Assembly: GCF_003367395.1 (NCBI RefSeq)
Contig: NZ_CP031417.1
Span: forward strand, 2,418,001-2,482,000
Length of the DNA stretch: 64,000 bases
From: Pseudolabrys taiwanensis
GTDB lineage: Bacteria > Pseudomonadota > Alphaproteobacteria > Rhizobiales > Xanthobacteraceae
Direction of reading: 5' to 3'
The translations under genes and the position numbers were made by a program. The notes beneath the pieces were generated by a model. It did no database searches, was not told the origin of the DNA, and was given only the letters and a program-made list of their open reading frames with translations. Positions 1 to 8,957 of the stretch are shown here, piece after piece; the first letter of the stretch is position 1, and every line of letters begins with the position of its first letter.

Positions 1-1454
1 TCGCCGCAGCCGGACTTGCGCAAGGCCAGCGCGTCGCGGTGTGGCTGCCGAGCCGGCCGGAAACGATCGTCGCCCTGCTCGCCTGCAGCCGGAACGGCTA
101 TATCTGCTGCCCGTCGCTGCATCGCGACCATACGGTCGGCGACATCCTCGATCTTCTGAACCGCATGCGCGCCGCGGCCATCGTCGCCGAGGTGGGCTAC
201 GGCGCCGACGCCAACAAGCACGACCTCTTCGCGCGGCTCGGCGAAGTCGAAACCTTGCGCAAGATCTATCGCCTGGAAAAGAGCGCGGCCGGCCGCACGC
301 ACGCCATCGTCGCGCCGGCTGCAACGCCGGCGCCGCCGCCGAAGGGCAATCCCAATACCATTCTCTATCTTGCGTTCACCTCGGGCACGACCGGCACGCC
401 GAAAGGCGTGATGCACAGCGACAATACGCTACTCGCCAATGCGCGCGCGCTCTCGGCCGACTGGAGCATCAACGAAACATCCGTCGTCTATTCGCTCAGC
501 CCGCTCAGCCACAATCTCGGCTTTGGCGCGATGATCATGGCGCTCGGCATGGGCGGCCAGATCGTCATTCACGATTTGCCGCGCGGCGCCAGCCTGATCG
601 ATCGCCTGATCGACACCGGGGCAACGTTCCTCGTCGGCGTGCCGACGCACGCGATCGATCTGCTCGCCGAAGTGAAAGCGCGCAACCTGTCCGGCATCGG
701 CAAGCTGCAGGGCTTCCGCATTTCCGGCGCGCAGGCGCCGCAGGAACTCGTGGCCGAGCTGATCGCGCGCGGCATCATCCCGCAGAGCGGCTACGGCATG
801 ACCGAGACCTGCTCGCATCAATACACGTTGCCCAACGACGATCCGAAGCTGATCGTCGAAAGCTGCGGCCGCTCCTGCCCGGGCTACGAGATCCGCATCT
901 TCGACCGCGAAGATCCGAACCGCGAGGTGCCGCCGCGGCAGATCGGCCAGATCGGCGGCCGCGGCGCCAGCCTGATGCTCGGCTATTTCGACGATCAGAA
1001 GTCGACGGAAGAGTCCTTCAACCGCGACGGCTGGTTCATGACCGGCGATCTCGGCTGGGTCGACGAGCAAGGCTATCTGCGCATCACGGGCCGCAAGAAG
1101 GATGTCATCATCCGCGGCGGTCACAACATTTATCCGGCAAAGATCGAGGCGCTGGCTTCGACGCACAACGCCATTCAGCGTGTCGCGGCGGTCCCTGTTC
1201 CGGATCAGCGCCTCGGCGAGCGCGTCTGCCTCGCGGTGATGGTGCGTCCGGGCATGTCGATCGAGCCGCAGGACATTCTCAAGCACCTCGACGATGTCGG
1301 CCTGTCGAAATACGACATGCCCGAGTTCTTCCTGCGCGTCGACGAGATCCCGCTCACCGCAAGCGGTAAAGTGCGCAAGCGCGACGTGGCCGACTGGATC
1401 GCCGAAGGCCGCGTCAAGCCGGAAGCCGTACGCTTTCAGGCCAAGGCCGGATGA
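1..1454 (+). CDS. AMP-forming acyl-CoA synthetase, 5' truncated by the window edge
   Basis: The enzyme activates a carboxylic acid to its CoA thioester by way of an acyl-adenylate. The frame is open to the first base and already reads family-like sequence (GQRVAVWLPSRPE), so the gene begins upstream and the GTG at 39 is internal. The P-loop FTSGTTGTPKGVMHS (encoded near 375-420), the YGMTE motif near 790, the MTGDLG hinge region near 1040 and the C-terminal ASGKVRKR with the catalytic lysine near 1365 are all present. About 484 residues are visible; family members are about 540, so some 55-65 residues are missing. The stop overlaps the start of the next gene by ATGA. Close relatives include cyclohexanecarboxylate- and 2,3-dihydroxybenzoate-type ligases, and the substrate cannot be read from sequence. 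Confidence 0.9.
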   Translation, partial: AAAGLAQGQRVAVWLPSRPETIVALLACSRNGYICCPSLHRDHTVGDILDLLNRMRAAAIVAEVGYGADANKHDLFARLGEVETLRKIYRLEKSAAGRTHAIVAPAATPAPPPKGNPNTILYLAFTSGTTGTPKGVMHSDNTLLANARALSADWSINETSVVYSLSPLSHNLGFGAMIMALGMGGQIVIHDLPRGASLIDRLIDTGATFLVGVPTHAIDLLAEVKARNLSGIGKLQGFRISGAQAPQELVAELIARGIIPQSGYGMTETCSHQYTLPNDDPKLIVESCGRSCPGYEIRIFDREDPNREVPPRQIGQIGGRGASLMLGYFDDQKSTEESFNRDGWFMTGDLGWVDEQGYLRITGRKKDVIIRGGHNIYPAKIEALASTHNAIQRVAAVPVPDQRLGERVCLAVMVRPGMSIEPQDILKHLDDVGLSKYDMPEFFLRVDEIPLTASGKVRKRDVADWIAEGRVKPEAVRFQAKAG

Positions 1455-1870
1455 GCGAGGCGCGCAACCAAGCACTTGCGCGACTTCGCGAGGAGATGGA
1501 AGGCCCGCCTTTCCATCACCTCCTGCGGCCCGAGCCGGTCGACGCCGATCCCGACACCGGCACCGTCACCATCAAGCTCTCGTTTCGCGATGAACTCGCG
1601 CGCGCGAAAGGCGATAAAGCCTTTCATGGCGGCGTCATTGCGTCGCTCATCGATCTCGCCGGTCACGCCGCCGCCGCGGTGAAAATCGGACGGATGGCGC
1701 CGACGATCGATCTGCGCATCGACTACATGCGTCCGGCCGAAGGCGACGCATTGTTCGCGCATGCCCGACTGCTCAAAGCGGGACGATCCGTCGCGCGTGT
1801 CGATATCGACGTGCGCGACACGAAGGATCGAACTGTCGCCCTGGGGCGTGGTACCTTCAGCACTGCCTGA
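1451..1870 (+). CDS. PaaI-family hotdog-fold acyl-CoA thioesterase
   Basis: This 139-residue protein is a single hotdog domain and should hydrolyse an acyl- or aryl-CoA. The FHGGVIASLIDLAGHAA segment (about residues 58-74) carries the HGG and helix acidic positions used by PaaI-type thioesterases, followed by the LRIDYMRPA strand. Its ATG overlaps the stop of the CoA synthetase by 4 bp, so the two are probably translationally coupled. The thioesterase may recycle CoA from stalled intermediates made by its neighbour. Length is normal for the family, and the physiological substrate is unknown. Confidence 0.85.
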   Translation: MSEARNQALARLREEMEGPPFHHLLRPEPVDADPDTGTVTIKLSFRDELARAKGDKAFHGGVIASLIDLAGHAAAAVKIGRMAPTIDLRIDYMRPAEGDALFAHARLLKAGRSVARVDIDVRDTKDRTVALGRGTFSTA

Positions 1871-1891
1871 CGTCGCCTCGATTACGTGCAT

Positions 1892-2004
1892 TGCACCAAA
1901 ATTGGTGCAGCGTGGCTCTCCTTCTGCCGCGCATTTACGCAGCACTTCGCTTGCTACTAAAATCGAACTGTATTTATATTGGTACAGTGCAACGTTATTG
2001 GTAC
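1892..2004. promoter_or_regulatory. Operator-like palindrome and ATTGGTRC repeats
   Basis: A perfect 18-bp palindrome, TGCACCAAAATTGGTGCA, lies at 1892-1909. Its right half contains ATTGGTGC (1901-1908), and two close copies, ATTGGTAC, follow at 1978-1985 and 1997-2004, 19 bp apart, just upstream of the binding-protein gene at 2045. The layout suggests binding sites for a dimeric regulator of the GntR or IclR type controlling the transporter operon. No such regulator gene is in view beside it, so the identity is inferred only. Confidence 0.4.
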
Positions 2005-2044
2005 GTCCGCGACAGGCAGCCTGTCGCGTGAGGGGGGATTGGGA

Positions 2045-3007
2045 ATGTCCGTTTCGCGCTTCCTCGGAGTCTTGTTCGGCGCAATAGCGCTGGCGACAAC
2101 CCCGCATCTGGCACAGGCCGAAGACACGCTTCGCCTCGCTGTCGGCGCGCCGAATAATTGGGACACGTCGATACCGGAGATCGGGCAGCGCGCCGGCATC
2201 TTCGCCAAGCATGGTTTGAAGCTCGACATTCTCTATACGCAAGGCGGCGGCGAAACGATGCAAGCCGTGATCTCCGGCAGCGTCGATATCGGCATCGCGG
2301 CGGGTACGCAGGCGGTGATGGGCGCTTTCGCCAAAGGCGCGCCGGTCCGCATCCTCGCGGCCGGCACCACCGGCGCCGGCGATCTCTATTGGTATGTGCC
2401 GGCGGATTCGCCGATCAAGTCGTTCAAGGACACGAACGGCAAGACCGCCGGTTTCTCGACGGTCGGCGCTTCAACGCACATCGCGCTGCTCGCGCTCATC
2501 AAGCACTTTGGCACCACGACCAAGGCCGTGGCGACAGGCGCCGGCGCGGTGACGTTGACGCAGGTGATGTCAGGCCAGATCGATGTCGGCTGGGCTTCGC
2601 CTCCTTTCGGGCTGCAGCAATTACAGGACGGCAAAATCCGCCTGATCGCGCGGGGCAACGACGCGCCGTCGATGGTGAACCAGACCGTGCGGGTGCACAT
2701 CGTCAATGCCAATGCGCTGAAGCAGCGGGCCGATGTCATGAAGCGCTTCATGGCCGCATATCGCGAAAGCTATGAGTTCCTCTACACCGATCCCCGCGGC
2801 GTTCGCGTCTTCTCCGAATACAGCAAGGTGCCCGAAGCCCTGGCAGTCCAGATTCGCGACACGTTCATGCCAAAGGCCGTCATGTCGCCGGAAAAAGTGT
2901 CGGGCACCGACGCGATCATGGCCGACGCCGTCACGTTCAAGACCTTGGCCGCGCCACTGTCCCAGCAACAGCTGTCCGAACTCATTCAGATTCCGCCAAA
3001 GCCCTGA
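2045..3007 (+). CDS. ABC-type (NMT1/SsuA-like) periplasmic substrate-binding protein, orphan
   Basis: This 320-residue exported protein belongs to the NitT/TauT/SsuA-THI5 binding-protein group. A signal peptide is clear (hydrophobic FLGVLFGAIALATT, cleavage likely after AQA at residue 25). The mature part starts with the usual two-lobe pattern and contains the SGSVDIGIAAGTQAVMGAFAKG ligand-lobe region. The ATG at 2045 is preferred over the GTG at 1979 because it directly precedes the signal peptide and follows a GAGGGG ribosome site. No ABC permease or ATPase gene is adjacent; a TctC-B-A transporter follows 54 bp later. It may serve permeases encoded elsewhere. Confidence 0.85.
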   Translation: MSVSRFLGVLFGAIALATTPHLAQAEDTLRLAVGAPNNWDTSIPEIGQRAGIFAKHGLKLDILYTQGGGETMQAVISGSVDIGIAAGTQAVMGAFAKGAPVRILAAGTTGAGDLYWYVPADSPIKSFKDTNGKTAGFSTVGASTHIALLALIKHFGTTTKAVATGAGAVTLTQVMSGQIDVGWASPPFGLQQLQDGKIRLIARGNDAPSMVNQTVRVHIVNANALKQRADVMKRFMAAYRESYEFLYTDPRGVRVFSEYSKVPEALAVQIRDTFMPKAVMSPEKVSGTDAIMADAVTFKTLAAPLSQQQLSELIQIPPKP

Positions 3008-3061
3008 CCGCCATTTGATCCGCCGCGAACCCACATCGAGATTGAAACGAGGAACTCAGCC

Positions 3062-4033
3062 ATGACCGTAAAAATGCGACTGTCGGCCATCGCCGCGGCG
3101 ATCGGCCTGACGCTGTTCTCCACTGCCAGCTTCGCGCAGTCCTTTCCGACGAAACCGGTCAGACTGATCCTGCCCTACAGCCCCGGCGGCATCGTCGACT
3201 ATGTCGGCCGCACGCTCGCACAGCATCTCGGCGATGCGCTTGGCCAGCCGGTCGTCGCCGAAAATCGTCCCGGCGCGGGCGGCATCGTCGGCACCGACAC
3301 GGTCGCTCGCTCGGCTCCCGACGGCTATACGCTGCTGCTGATGGATCCCGCGATCGTCATCAACCCGACGCTGCAGGAAAGCGTGCCTTACGACCTCTTC
3401 AAGCAGCTCGAGGCGGTTTCCGTGGTTTCCTCCTCGCCCGAAGTGCTGGTCGTCTCGCCGCAGCTCGGCGTCAAGACGTTCGAAGAATTCGTCGCCTACG
3501 GCAAGGCCAACCCCGGCAAGCTCAACTTCGCGTCCGCCGGCGTCGGCACCACGCCGCATCTCGGCGGCGAAATGTTCATGCAGGCCACGGGCATCGTCGC
3601 GACGCACGTGCCCTATAAGAGCATCGGCTCGTCTTACACCGACATGATGGCGAACAAAGTTCAGTTCGCGTTCTCGAGCATCGCCGGCGCCCTGCCCTTC
3701 ACCACAGACAACCGCGTCATTCCGCTGGCCACGACCGGCGACAAGCGCAGCGAAGTTTACCCGGACAAGCCGACCGTTCAGGAAGCCGGCATCAAGGGCT
3801 TCAGCGTCGACCTGTGGCTGACCGTCTTCGCGCCGGCCGGCGTTCCCGCGCCGGTCAAGGCCAAGCTGAACGAGGCCATCAAGACGGCGCTGGCGAAGCC
3901 CGAACTGAAGGCCGCTTTCGCCAAGGTCGGCGTAACGCCGCGCGGCACGTCGCTGGAAGAAGGCGCCGCCTTCGTCAAGGCCGACTTCGAGAAGTGGAAG
4001 AAGGTCATCGTCGACGGCAAGATCAAGCTCTAG
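3062..4033 (+). CDS. tctC: Tripartite tricarboxylate transporter binding protein (TctC/Bug family)
   Basis: This 323-residue periplasmic binding protein delivers a carboxylate-type ligand to the TctA/TctB membrane pair. It has a signal peptide (cleavage after residue 25, ASFAQ), then the characteristic FPTKPVRLILPYSPGGIVDYVGR opening and the VVENRPGAGGIVGTD segment of Bug proteins. The length is normal. tctB follows after 43 bp and tctA after that, so all three parts of one transporter are present in order. The ligand could be a mono- or dicarboxylate, an aromatic acid or an amino acid, because Bug proteins are diverse. Confidence 0.92.
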   Translation: MTVKMRLSAIAAAIGLTLFSTASFAQSFPTKPVRLILPYSPGGIVDYVGRTLAQHLGDALGQPVVAENRPGAGGIVGTDTVARSAPDGYTLLLMDPAIVINPTLQESVPYDLFKQLEAVSVVSSSPEVLVVSPQLGVKTFEEFVAYGKANPGKLNFASAGVGTTPHLGGEMFMQATGIVATHVPYKSIGSSYTDMMANKVQFAFSSIAGALPFTTDNRVIPLATTGDKRSEVYPDKPTVQEAGIKGFSVDLWLTVFAPAGVPAPVKAKLNEAIKTALAKPELKAAFAKVGVTPRGTSLEEGAAFVKADFEKWKKVIVDGKIKL

Positions 4034-4076
4034 TCCGACCATAATCCCGCTGCGGCGAAAAATTGGGACAATACCC

Positions 4077-4541
4077 ATGCTGAAGGTCAAGACCGGTAAG
4101 GACTTTTGGTCCGGGGTCATGTTTCTTTGTTTCGCCGCGGTCGCACTTTACATCGCCCGGGGCTATTCGCTCGGCTCCGCCGGCAAGATGGGCCCGGGCT
4201 ACTTCCCGATCCTGCTCGCGATCGTTCTCGGCCTGCTCGGCCTGCTGCTCGTCGTGCGGGCGCTCGTGACAGGCGACGAAAAGCTGCCGAATCTCTCGAT
4301 CCGGCCGCTGTTGTTTCTCGCTATCGCCGTCATCGCCTTCGGCGTCACGATCCAACCGCTCGGGCTCGTTTTGTCGCTGCTGCTGACGCTGGCGATCGCG
4401 GCGCTGGCGAGCCGCGAGACGAAGCTGATCGAGACCGTCATACTCGCGGTCGGCCTCGCCGCCTTGTCGGTCGGCGTCTTCTACTACGCGCTGCAATTGC
4501 CGCTGCCGATCCTGCCTTCTTTCCTCACTGCTGCCGGCTGA
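4077..4541 (+). CDS. tctB: TTT small membrane subunit TctB
   Basis: This 154-residue protein is the small integral-membrane component of the tripartite tricarboxylate transporter. It shows four hydrophobic stretches (about residues 12-32, 43-62, 78-112 as a pair, and 122-150) and the SAGKMGPGYFPILLAIVLGLLGLLL segment conserved in TctB. It sits between tctC and tctA with 8 bp to the latter. The long overlapping frame that begins at 4106 in another phase is only the upstream extension of the tctA frame. Confidence 0.9.
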   Translation: MLKVKTGKDFWSGVMFLCFAAVALYIARGYSLGSAGKMGPGYFPILLAIVLGLLGLLLVVRALVTGDEKLPNLSIRPLLFLAIAVIAFGVTIQPLGLVLSLLLTLAIAALASRETKLIETVILAVGLAALSVGVFYYALQLPLPILPSFLTAAG

Positions 4542-4549
4542 AACCATCG

Positions 4550-6049
4550 ATGGATTTTATCGCGAACCTCTCGGCGGGCTTCGGCGTCGCCCTGACCCTC
4601 GTCAATCTCGTTTACTGCTTCGGCGGCGTGCTGCTCGGCACTCTCGTTGGCGTCCTGCCGGGCATCGGCCCGGTCACCACCGTCGCGATCCTGCTGCCCT
4701 TCTCGTTCACGCTGCCGCCCGAGTCGGCGCTGATCATGCTGGCCGGCATCTATTACGGCGCCCAGTACGGCGGCTCGACCACCGCGATCCTGGTCAATAT
4801 TCCCGGCGAAGCTTCGTCCGTCGTCACGACCATCGACGGCCACAAGATGGCGCTCGCCGGCCGCGCCGGCCCTGCCCTCGGCATCGCCGCGCTTGGCTCG
4901 TTCTTCGCCGGCTGTGTCGCCACAGTGCTGATCGTCGTCGCCGCACCGCCGCTTGCGTCGATCGCGCTGAATTTCGGGCCGGCCGAATACTTCTCGCTGA
5001 TGGTCTGCGGCCTCATCGCCGCGATCGTGCTTGCGCACGGATCGGTCGTCAAAGCGCTGGGCATGGTCGTTCTCGGCTTGCTGTTCGGCATCGTCGGCAC
5101 CGACATCAATTCGGGCATCCGCCGCTTCAATTTCGGCTTCAACGGGCTGGCGGACGGCATCGAATTCGTCGCGCTGTCCATGGCGATCTACGGCCTCGCC
5201 GACATCGCCATCAATCTTGAGAAGAAGGAAGACGAGGCGCAGGTCGAAAAGCGGATCGGCAATGTCTGGCCGAGCTGGGAGGACATCAAGTTCTGCATCC
5301 CGGCGATCTTGCGCGGCACCGGCCTCGGTTCGATTCTCGGCGTGCTGCCCGGCGGCGGCGCGCTGCTCGCCGCCTTCGCCGCCTACACGTTGGAGAAGAA
5401 GGTGGCGAAGAAGCCGCGACGTTTCGGCCACGGCGATATCCGCGGCGTCGCGGCGCCGGAATCCGCCAACAATGCCGGCGCGCAGACTTCATTCATCCCG
5501 ATGCTGACGCTTGGCATTCCGTCCAACCCGACCATGGCGATGATGATCGGCGCCATGATGATCCACGGCATCTCGCCCGGCCCCCGCGTGATGACCGACC
5601 GTCCCGGACTGTTCTGGGGCCTCATCGTCAGCATGTGGATCGGCAACCTCATGCTGGTCATCCTCAACCTGCCGCTGGTCGGCATGTGGGTGAAGCTGCT
5701 GCGCATCCCGTACCGGATGCTGTTTCCGTCCATCGTCATATTCTGCTGCATCGGCACCTATTCGGTGAACGGCAACCTGTTCGACGTCTACGTGATGGCC
5801 TTCTTTGCAGCGTTTGGGTACATCTGCGTCAAACTCGAATGTGAGCCGGCGCCGCTAATCCTCGGTTTCGTGCTCGGCCCGATGATGGAAGAGAACCTGC
5901 GCCGCACGCTGCTGATCTCGCGCGGCGACTTCATGGTCTTCCTTCAGGAGCCGATCAGCCTCGCCTTCCTGATCGCCTCGCTCGGCCTTTTGCTGGTCAT
6001 CGCACTCCCGGCGATCCGCAAAACGCGCGACGAAGCGATGCAGGAGTAA
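4550..6049 (+). CDS. tctA: TTT large membrane subunit TctA
   Basis: This 499-residue polytopic protein is the translocating subunit of the transporter. The family signature GVLPGIGP followed by TTVAILLPFSF appears near residues 31-52, and GGSTTAILVNIPGE follows near residue 75. Roughly ten to twelve membrane spans continue to the C-terminus. The ATG at 4550 starts the recognisable N-terminus (MDFIANLSAGFG). The open frame extends upstream to 4106 but that part reads as a shadow of tctB. tctA is the last gene of the transporter operon and is followed by a REP-like palindrome. Confidence 0.93.
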   Translation: MDFIANLSAGFGVALTLVNLVYCFGGVLLGTLVGVLPGIGPVTTVAILLPFSFTLPPESALIMLAGIYYGAQYGGSTTAILVNIPGEASSVVTTIDGHKMALAGRAGPALGIAALGSFFAGCVATVLIVVAAPPLASIALNFGPAEYFSLMVCGLIAAIVLAHGSVVKALGMVVLGLLFGIVGTDINSGIRRFNFGFNGLADGIEFVALSMAIYGLADIAINLEKKEDEAQVEKRIGNVWPSWEDIKFCIPAILRGTGLGSILGVLPGGGALLAAFAAYTLEKKVAKKPRRFGHGDIRGVAAPESANNAGAQTSFIPMLTLGIPSNPTMAMMIGAMMIHGISPGPRVMTDRPGLFWGLIVSMWIGNLMLVILNLPLVGMWVKLLRIPYRMLFPSIVIFCCIGTYSVNGNLFDVYVMAFFAAFGYICVKLECEPAPLILGFVLGPMMEENLRRTLLISRGDFMVFLQEPISLAFLIASLGLLLVIALPAIRKTRDEAMQE

Positions 6050-6059
6050 TTTCACCGCT

Positions 6060-6138
6060 CGTCCCCGCGAAAGCGGGGACCCAGCGCTGACTCCATGGGC
6101 AAATGCCGCCCTGGATTCCCGCTTGCGCGGGAATGAGC
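6060..6138. repeat. REP-like palindromic element, family 1, copy A
   Basis: Two head-to-head palindromes, GTCCCCGCGAAAGCGGGGAC and ATTCCCGCTTGCGCGGGAAT, are separated by about 35 bp that begin CCAGCGCTG and end CTGGA. The same bipartite structure recurs at 46581-46663 (inverted) and 56563-56617 with different spacer lengths. It lies in the convergent gap between tctA and the molybdenum hydroxylase, where it may also help end transcripts. Confidence 0.8.
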
Positions 6139-6168
6139 GGAGTATGTTTCGGCTCTCGCGGATTACAA

Positions 6169-8478
6169 TTAGTTGCGCTGTGCGTCGATCATCGCCTTGA
6201 CGGCCTGCGGCGTGATCGGAATCTGCGTGATCAATCCCTTGCCGCCCAGCGCATCGTCGACCGCCGAAGCGATCACGGCGCCGACGGCTGCGACGCCGCC
6301 CTCGCCCGCGCCCTTGATGCCGAGCGGATTGCAGGTGCTCGGCGCATCCTCGGCCAACAGGATGTCGACCTCCGGCACTTCATGCGCCGTCGGCATCAGA
6401 TAGTCGGCGAAGGTCACCGATAACGGTTGGCCGCGCTCGTCATACTGAAACTCCTCGAACAGCGCGCCGCCAAGCCCCTGCACGAAGCCGCCGACGAGCT
6501 GACCGCGCACCAGCATCGGATTGATGGCGCGGCCGACGTCGAAAGCGATCAGCATCTTCTCGATGCGCACGGCGCCGGTCCCGGCATCGAGCGCCACCTG
6601 CGCGATCTGCACGCCGTAAGGATACGTCATGTGATCCGTGGTGAACCAGCCTTCGGCCGCGAGACCGGGATCACGCTCGCCACGCGTCGGCGATACCGGA
6701 CGCAGATGGTGCGCAAGCTCGCCGAGACCGATGGTGGCGCCGGCGCCATCCCGACGCATGACATTGCCGTCGGCGATGGTGAGTTGCGCGGCATCCGCCT
6801 GCAGAAGCTGCGCCGCCATGTCGAGCGCCTTGTCGCGCACCTTCGCCGCCGCAACCGCCGTTGCATTGGCGGTCATCACCGTCGCGCGCGTCGCATGCGC
6901 GCCGATGCCGTATTCGATACGGTCGGTGCGGCCGTGCACGACACGCACGCGCCGGTAGTCGACGCCGAGTGTGTCCGCGCAGACCTGGGCAATGACGGTC
7001 TCGAAGCCCTGACCGACGGAAGCGCCGCCGGTGATGACCTCGACCTCGCCGCTGGTATGCACATTGACGCGGGCGCCGTCGGTCGGCCCGAGCCCGCTCT
7101 TCTCGACATACATCGCGAGACCAAGGCCGACATATTCGCCGGCCTCGCGCCGCGCCCGCACCTTGCGTTCGAGCTCGTCCCAGCCGCAACGGTCCAGCGC
7201 CTTGTCGAGGAGGCCGGCATAGTCGCCGGAGTCGAGCACGACCTCGTCACCCAGCGCGACCAGCGGTCGCTCATACGGCATCTCGTCCGGGCTGATGAGA
7301 TTGCGCCGGCGCACCTCAATGCGCGACAGGCCGAGCTCACGCGCAATCGCGTCCATTAGACGCTCGCGCACGAAATTGGTCTCGTAGCGGCCGGGCGCGC
7401 GATAGGTCGCCGCCGGCGTCTTGTTGGTGAGACGGAAGTGACCGTTCACACGAAAATGCGGCAAGCGGTAAGGCCCCGGCAGAATGCCGCAAGCGGTGTC
7501 GGCGATACGCGTGCCATGCGTGCGGATATAACCGCCCTGGTCGTGGAAGAAGTCGTCGTCGATGCCTATGAGCCGGCCTTCGGCGTCCACCGCGGCGCGG
7601 ATCCGGTGACGCTGCTGGCGCGAATGGTTGGCCGCGATCATGTGCTCGCGGCGGTCCTCCAGCCATTTGACCGGACGGCCGAGCCGCATCGCCGCCACCA
7701 GCACCAGGATGTCTTCCGGATAGATCTCGCCGCGAATGCCGAAGCCGCCGCCGACATGGCCCTCATAGAGGTGGATGCCGGCGGTGCTGCGCCCGAGCAT
7801 GCGCGCCAGCGACTCGCGGTTCTTGTGCGGCACCTTGGCGGCGCCGTGCAGCTCCAGCACGTCGCGCGCCGCGTCGTAGCGGCCGATGGCACCGCGCGTT
7901 TCGAGAGGCACGCCGGAATGGCGGCCGACCGAAAGGTCGAGCTCGACAACGGTCGCAGCCTGTTTGAAGGCATCGGCGATATCGCCATAGCCCTGGCGGC
8001 AGATGGTCGGCTCGGTGGTCAGACCAGCTGCGAACTCGCTCACCGGCAGCGACGCATCGGTGACGGCGTCCAACTCTTCGATATCGACCTCGACCAGGTC
8101 GGCTGCATCTTCTGCGACGTAAGGGTCGGTCGCGAACACCGCCGCCACCGGCTCGCCGGCATAGCGCACCATGTCCCTGGCCAGCACCGGCTGGCGGAAC
8201 GGCGCCAATTTCTCGTTGGGGCCCTCGCGAAAATCGATCGGCGACAGATCCGCGATATCCGCGGCGGTCCAAATGGCGACGACGCCGCGCAACGCGCGCG
8301 CCTGCGCCGTGTCGATCGCGCGGAGCCGGCCATGCGCATAGGCCGACCGCACAATGCGCATGTGCAGTTGATGCGGGAACGACACGTCGCCGGCAAAGCG
8401 GCCCTGCCCCGTGACCAGCGGCCGGTCCTCCAGCCGCTCGACCGAAGCGCCGATCCAGGATGCCGGCTTGGCGCTCAC
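6169..8478 (-). CDS. Molybdenum hydroxylase large subunit (xanthine dehydrogenase family)
   Basis: This 769-residue protein is the molybdopterin-binding catalytic subunit of an aldehyde oxidase/xanthine dehydrogenase-type enzyme that hydroxylates a ring carbon, usually next to nitrogen, using water. It opens with GASVERLEDRPLVTGQGRFAGD and has EGHVGGGFGIRGE and the C-terminal GIKGAGEGGVAAVG, where the glutamate is the expected catalytic base. The active-site loop reads TYRAPGR, not the AYxCSFR of form I CO dehydrogenase, so CO oxidation is unlikely. It overlaps the Fe-S subunit gene by 4 bp and ends the M-S-L operon. Candidate substrates are N-heteroaromatics or aldehydes. Confidence 0.92.
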   Translation of the reverse strand: MSAKPASWIGASVERLEDRPLVTGQGRFAGDVSFPHQLHMRIVRSAYAHGRLRAIDTAQARALRGVVAIWTAADIADLSPIDFREGPNEKLAPFRQPVLARDMVRYAGEPVAAVFATDPYVAEDAADLVEVDIEELDAVTDASLPVSEFAAGLTTEPTICRQGYGDIADAFKQAATVVELDLSVGRHSGVPLETRGAIGRYDAARDVLELHGAAKVPHKNRESLARMLGRSTAGIHLYEGHVGGGFGIRGEIYPEDILVLVAAMRLGRPVKWLEDRREHMIAANHSRQQRHRIRAAVDAEGRLIGIDDDFFHDQGGYIRTHGTRIADTACGILPGPYRLPHFRVNGHFRLTNKTPAATYRAPGRYETNFVRERLMDAIARELGLSRIEVRRRNLISPDEMPYERPLVALGDEVVLDSGDYAGLLDKALDRCGWDELERKVRARREAGEYVGLGLAMYVEKSGLGPTDGARVNVHTSGEVEVITGGASVGQGFETVIAQVCADTLGVDYRRVRVVHGRTDRIEYGIGAHATRATVMTANATAVAAAKVRDKALDMAAQLLQADAAQLTIADGNVMRRDGAGATIGLGELAHHLRPVSPTRGERDPGLAAEGWFTTDHMTYPYGVQIAQVALDAGTGAVRIEKMLIAFDVGRAINPMLVRGQLVGGFVQGLGGALFEEFQYDERGQPLSVTFADYLMPTAHEVPEVDILLAEDAPSTCNPLGIKGAGEGGVAAVGAVIASAVDDALGGKGLITQIPITPQAVKAMIDAQRN

Positions 8479-8957
8479 GCTGTTGCCTTCATGTCCGCGG
8501 CGGCCGCGCGCACCGCCTTGATGATGTTCTCATAGCCGGTGCAGCGGCAAAGATTGGACGAGAGAATATCGACCAGCTCTTCGTCGCTGAGGTCCGGCTT
8601 CTTCTCCAAGGCGCCGACCGCCAGCATCAGGAAACCCGGCGTGCAGAAGCCGCACTGCAAGGCGTGATGCCGCATGAAGGCTTCCTGCATCGGATGCAGC
8701 TTGTCGCCCTGTTGCAGACCTTCCACCGTGCGGATGGCGCGGCCCTCCGCCTGCACCGCGAACATCAGACACGAGCGCACCGGCTCGTTGTCGACCAGCA
8801 CCGTGCAAGCGCCGCACACCCCATGCTCGCAACCGATATGCGTGCCGGTCTGGCCGCAATCGTCGCGAATCACATCGGCCAAAGTGCGCCGCGGCTCGAC
8901 CGTCACATTATGGGCCGTGCCGTTGATGGTCAGCGTGATCTCGCGCCGGTCGCTCAT
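8475..8957 (-). CDS. Molybdenum hydroxylase small subunit, two [2Fe-2S] clusters
   Basis: This 160-residue electron-transfer subunit carries a plant-type ferredoxin domain (CEHGVCGAC plus a following cysteine, about residues 43-63) and the C-terminal helical domain with CGFC and CRC that binds the second cluster. These shuttle electrons from the molybdenum centre to the FAD subunit. The start at 8957 (MSDRREITLTING) matches the family N-terminus and overlaps the stop of the FAD subunit gene by ATGA. The longer frame reaching 9434 is a shadow of the FAD subunit. Confidence 0.93.
   Translation of the reverse strand: MSDRREITLTINGTAHNVTVEPRRTLADVIRDDCGQTGTHIGCEHGVCGACTVLVDNEPVRSCLMFAVQAEGRAIRTVEGLQQGDKLHPMQEAFMRHHALQCGFCTPGFLMLAVGALEKKPDLSDEELVDILSSNLCRCTGYENIIKAVRAAAADMKATA

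Noticed and set aside
39..41. GTG at 39 as the start of the acyl-CoA synthetase.
   Set aside because: The frame is open to the first base and already encodes conserved family sequence upstream of this codon.
6169..8478. Aerobic carbon monoxide dehydrogenase (coxMSL).
   Set aside because: The M-S-L order matches, but the large subunit lacks the AYxCSFR active-site loop and reads TYRAPGR instead, and no cox accessory genes are present.
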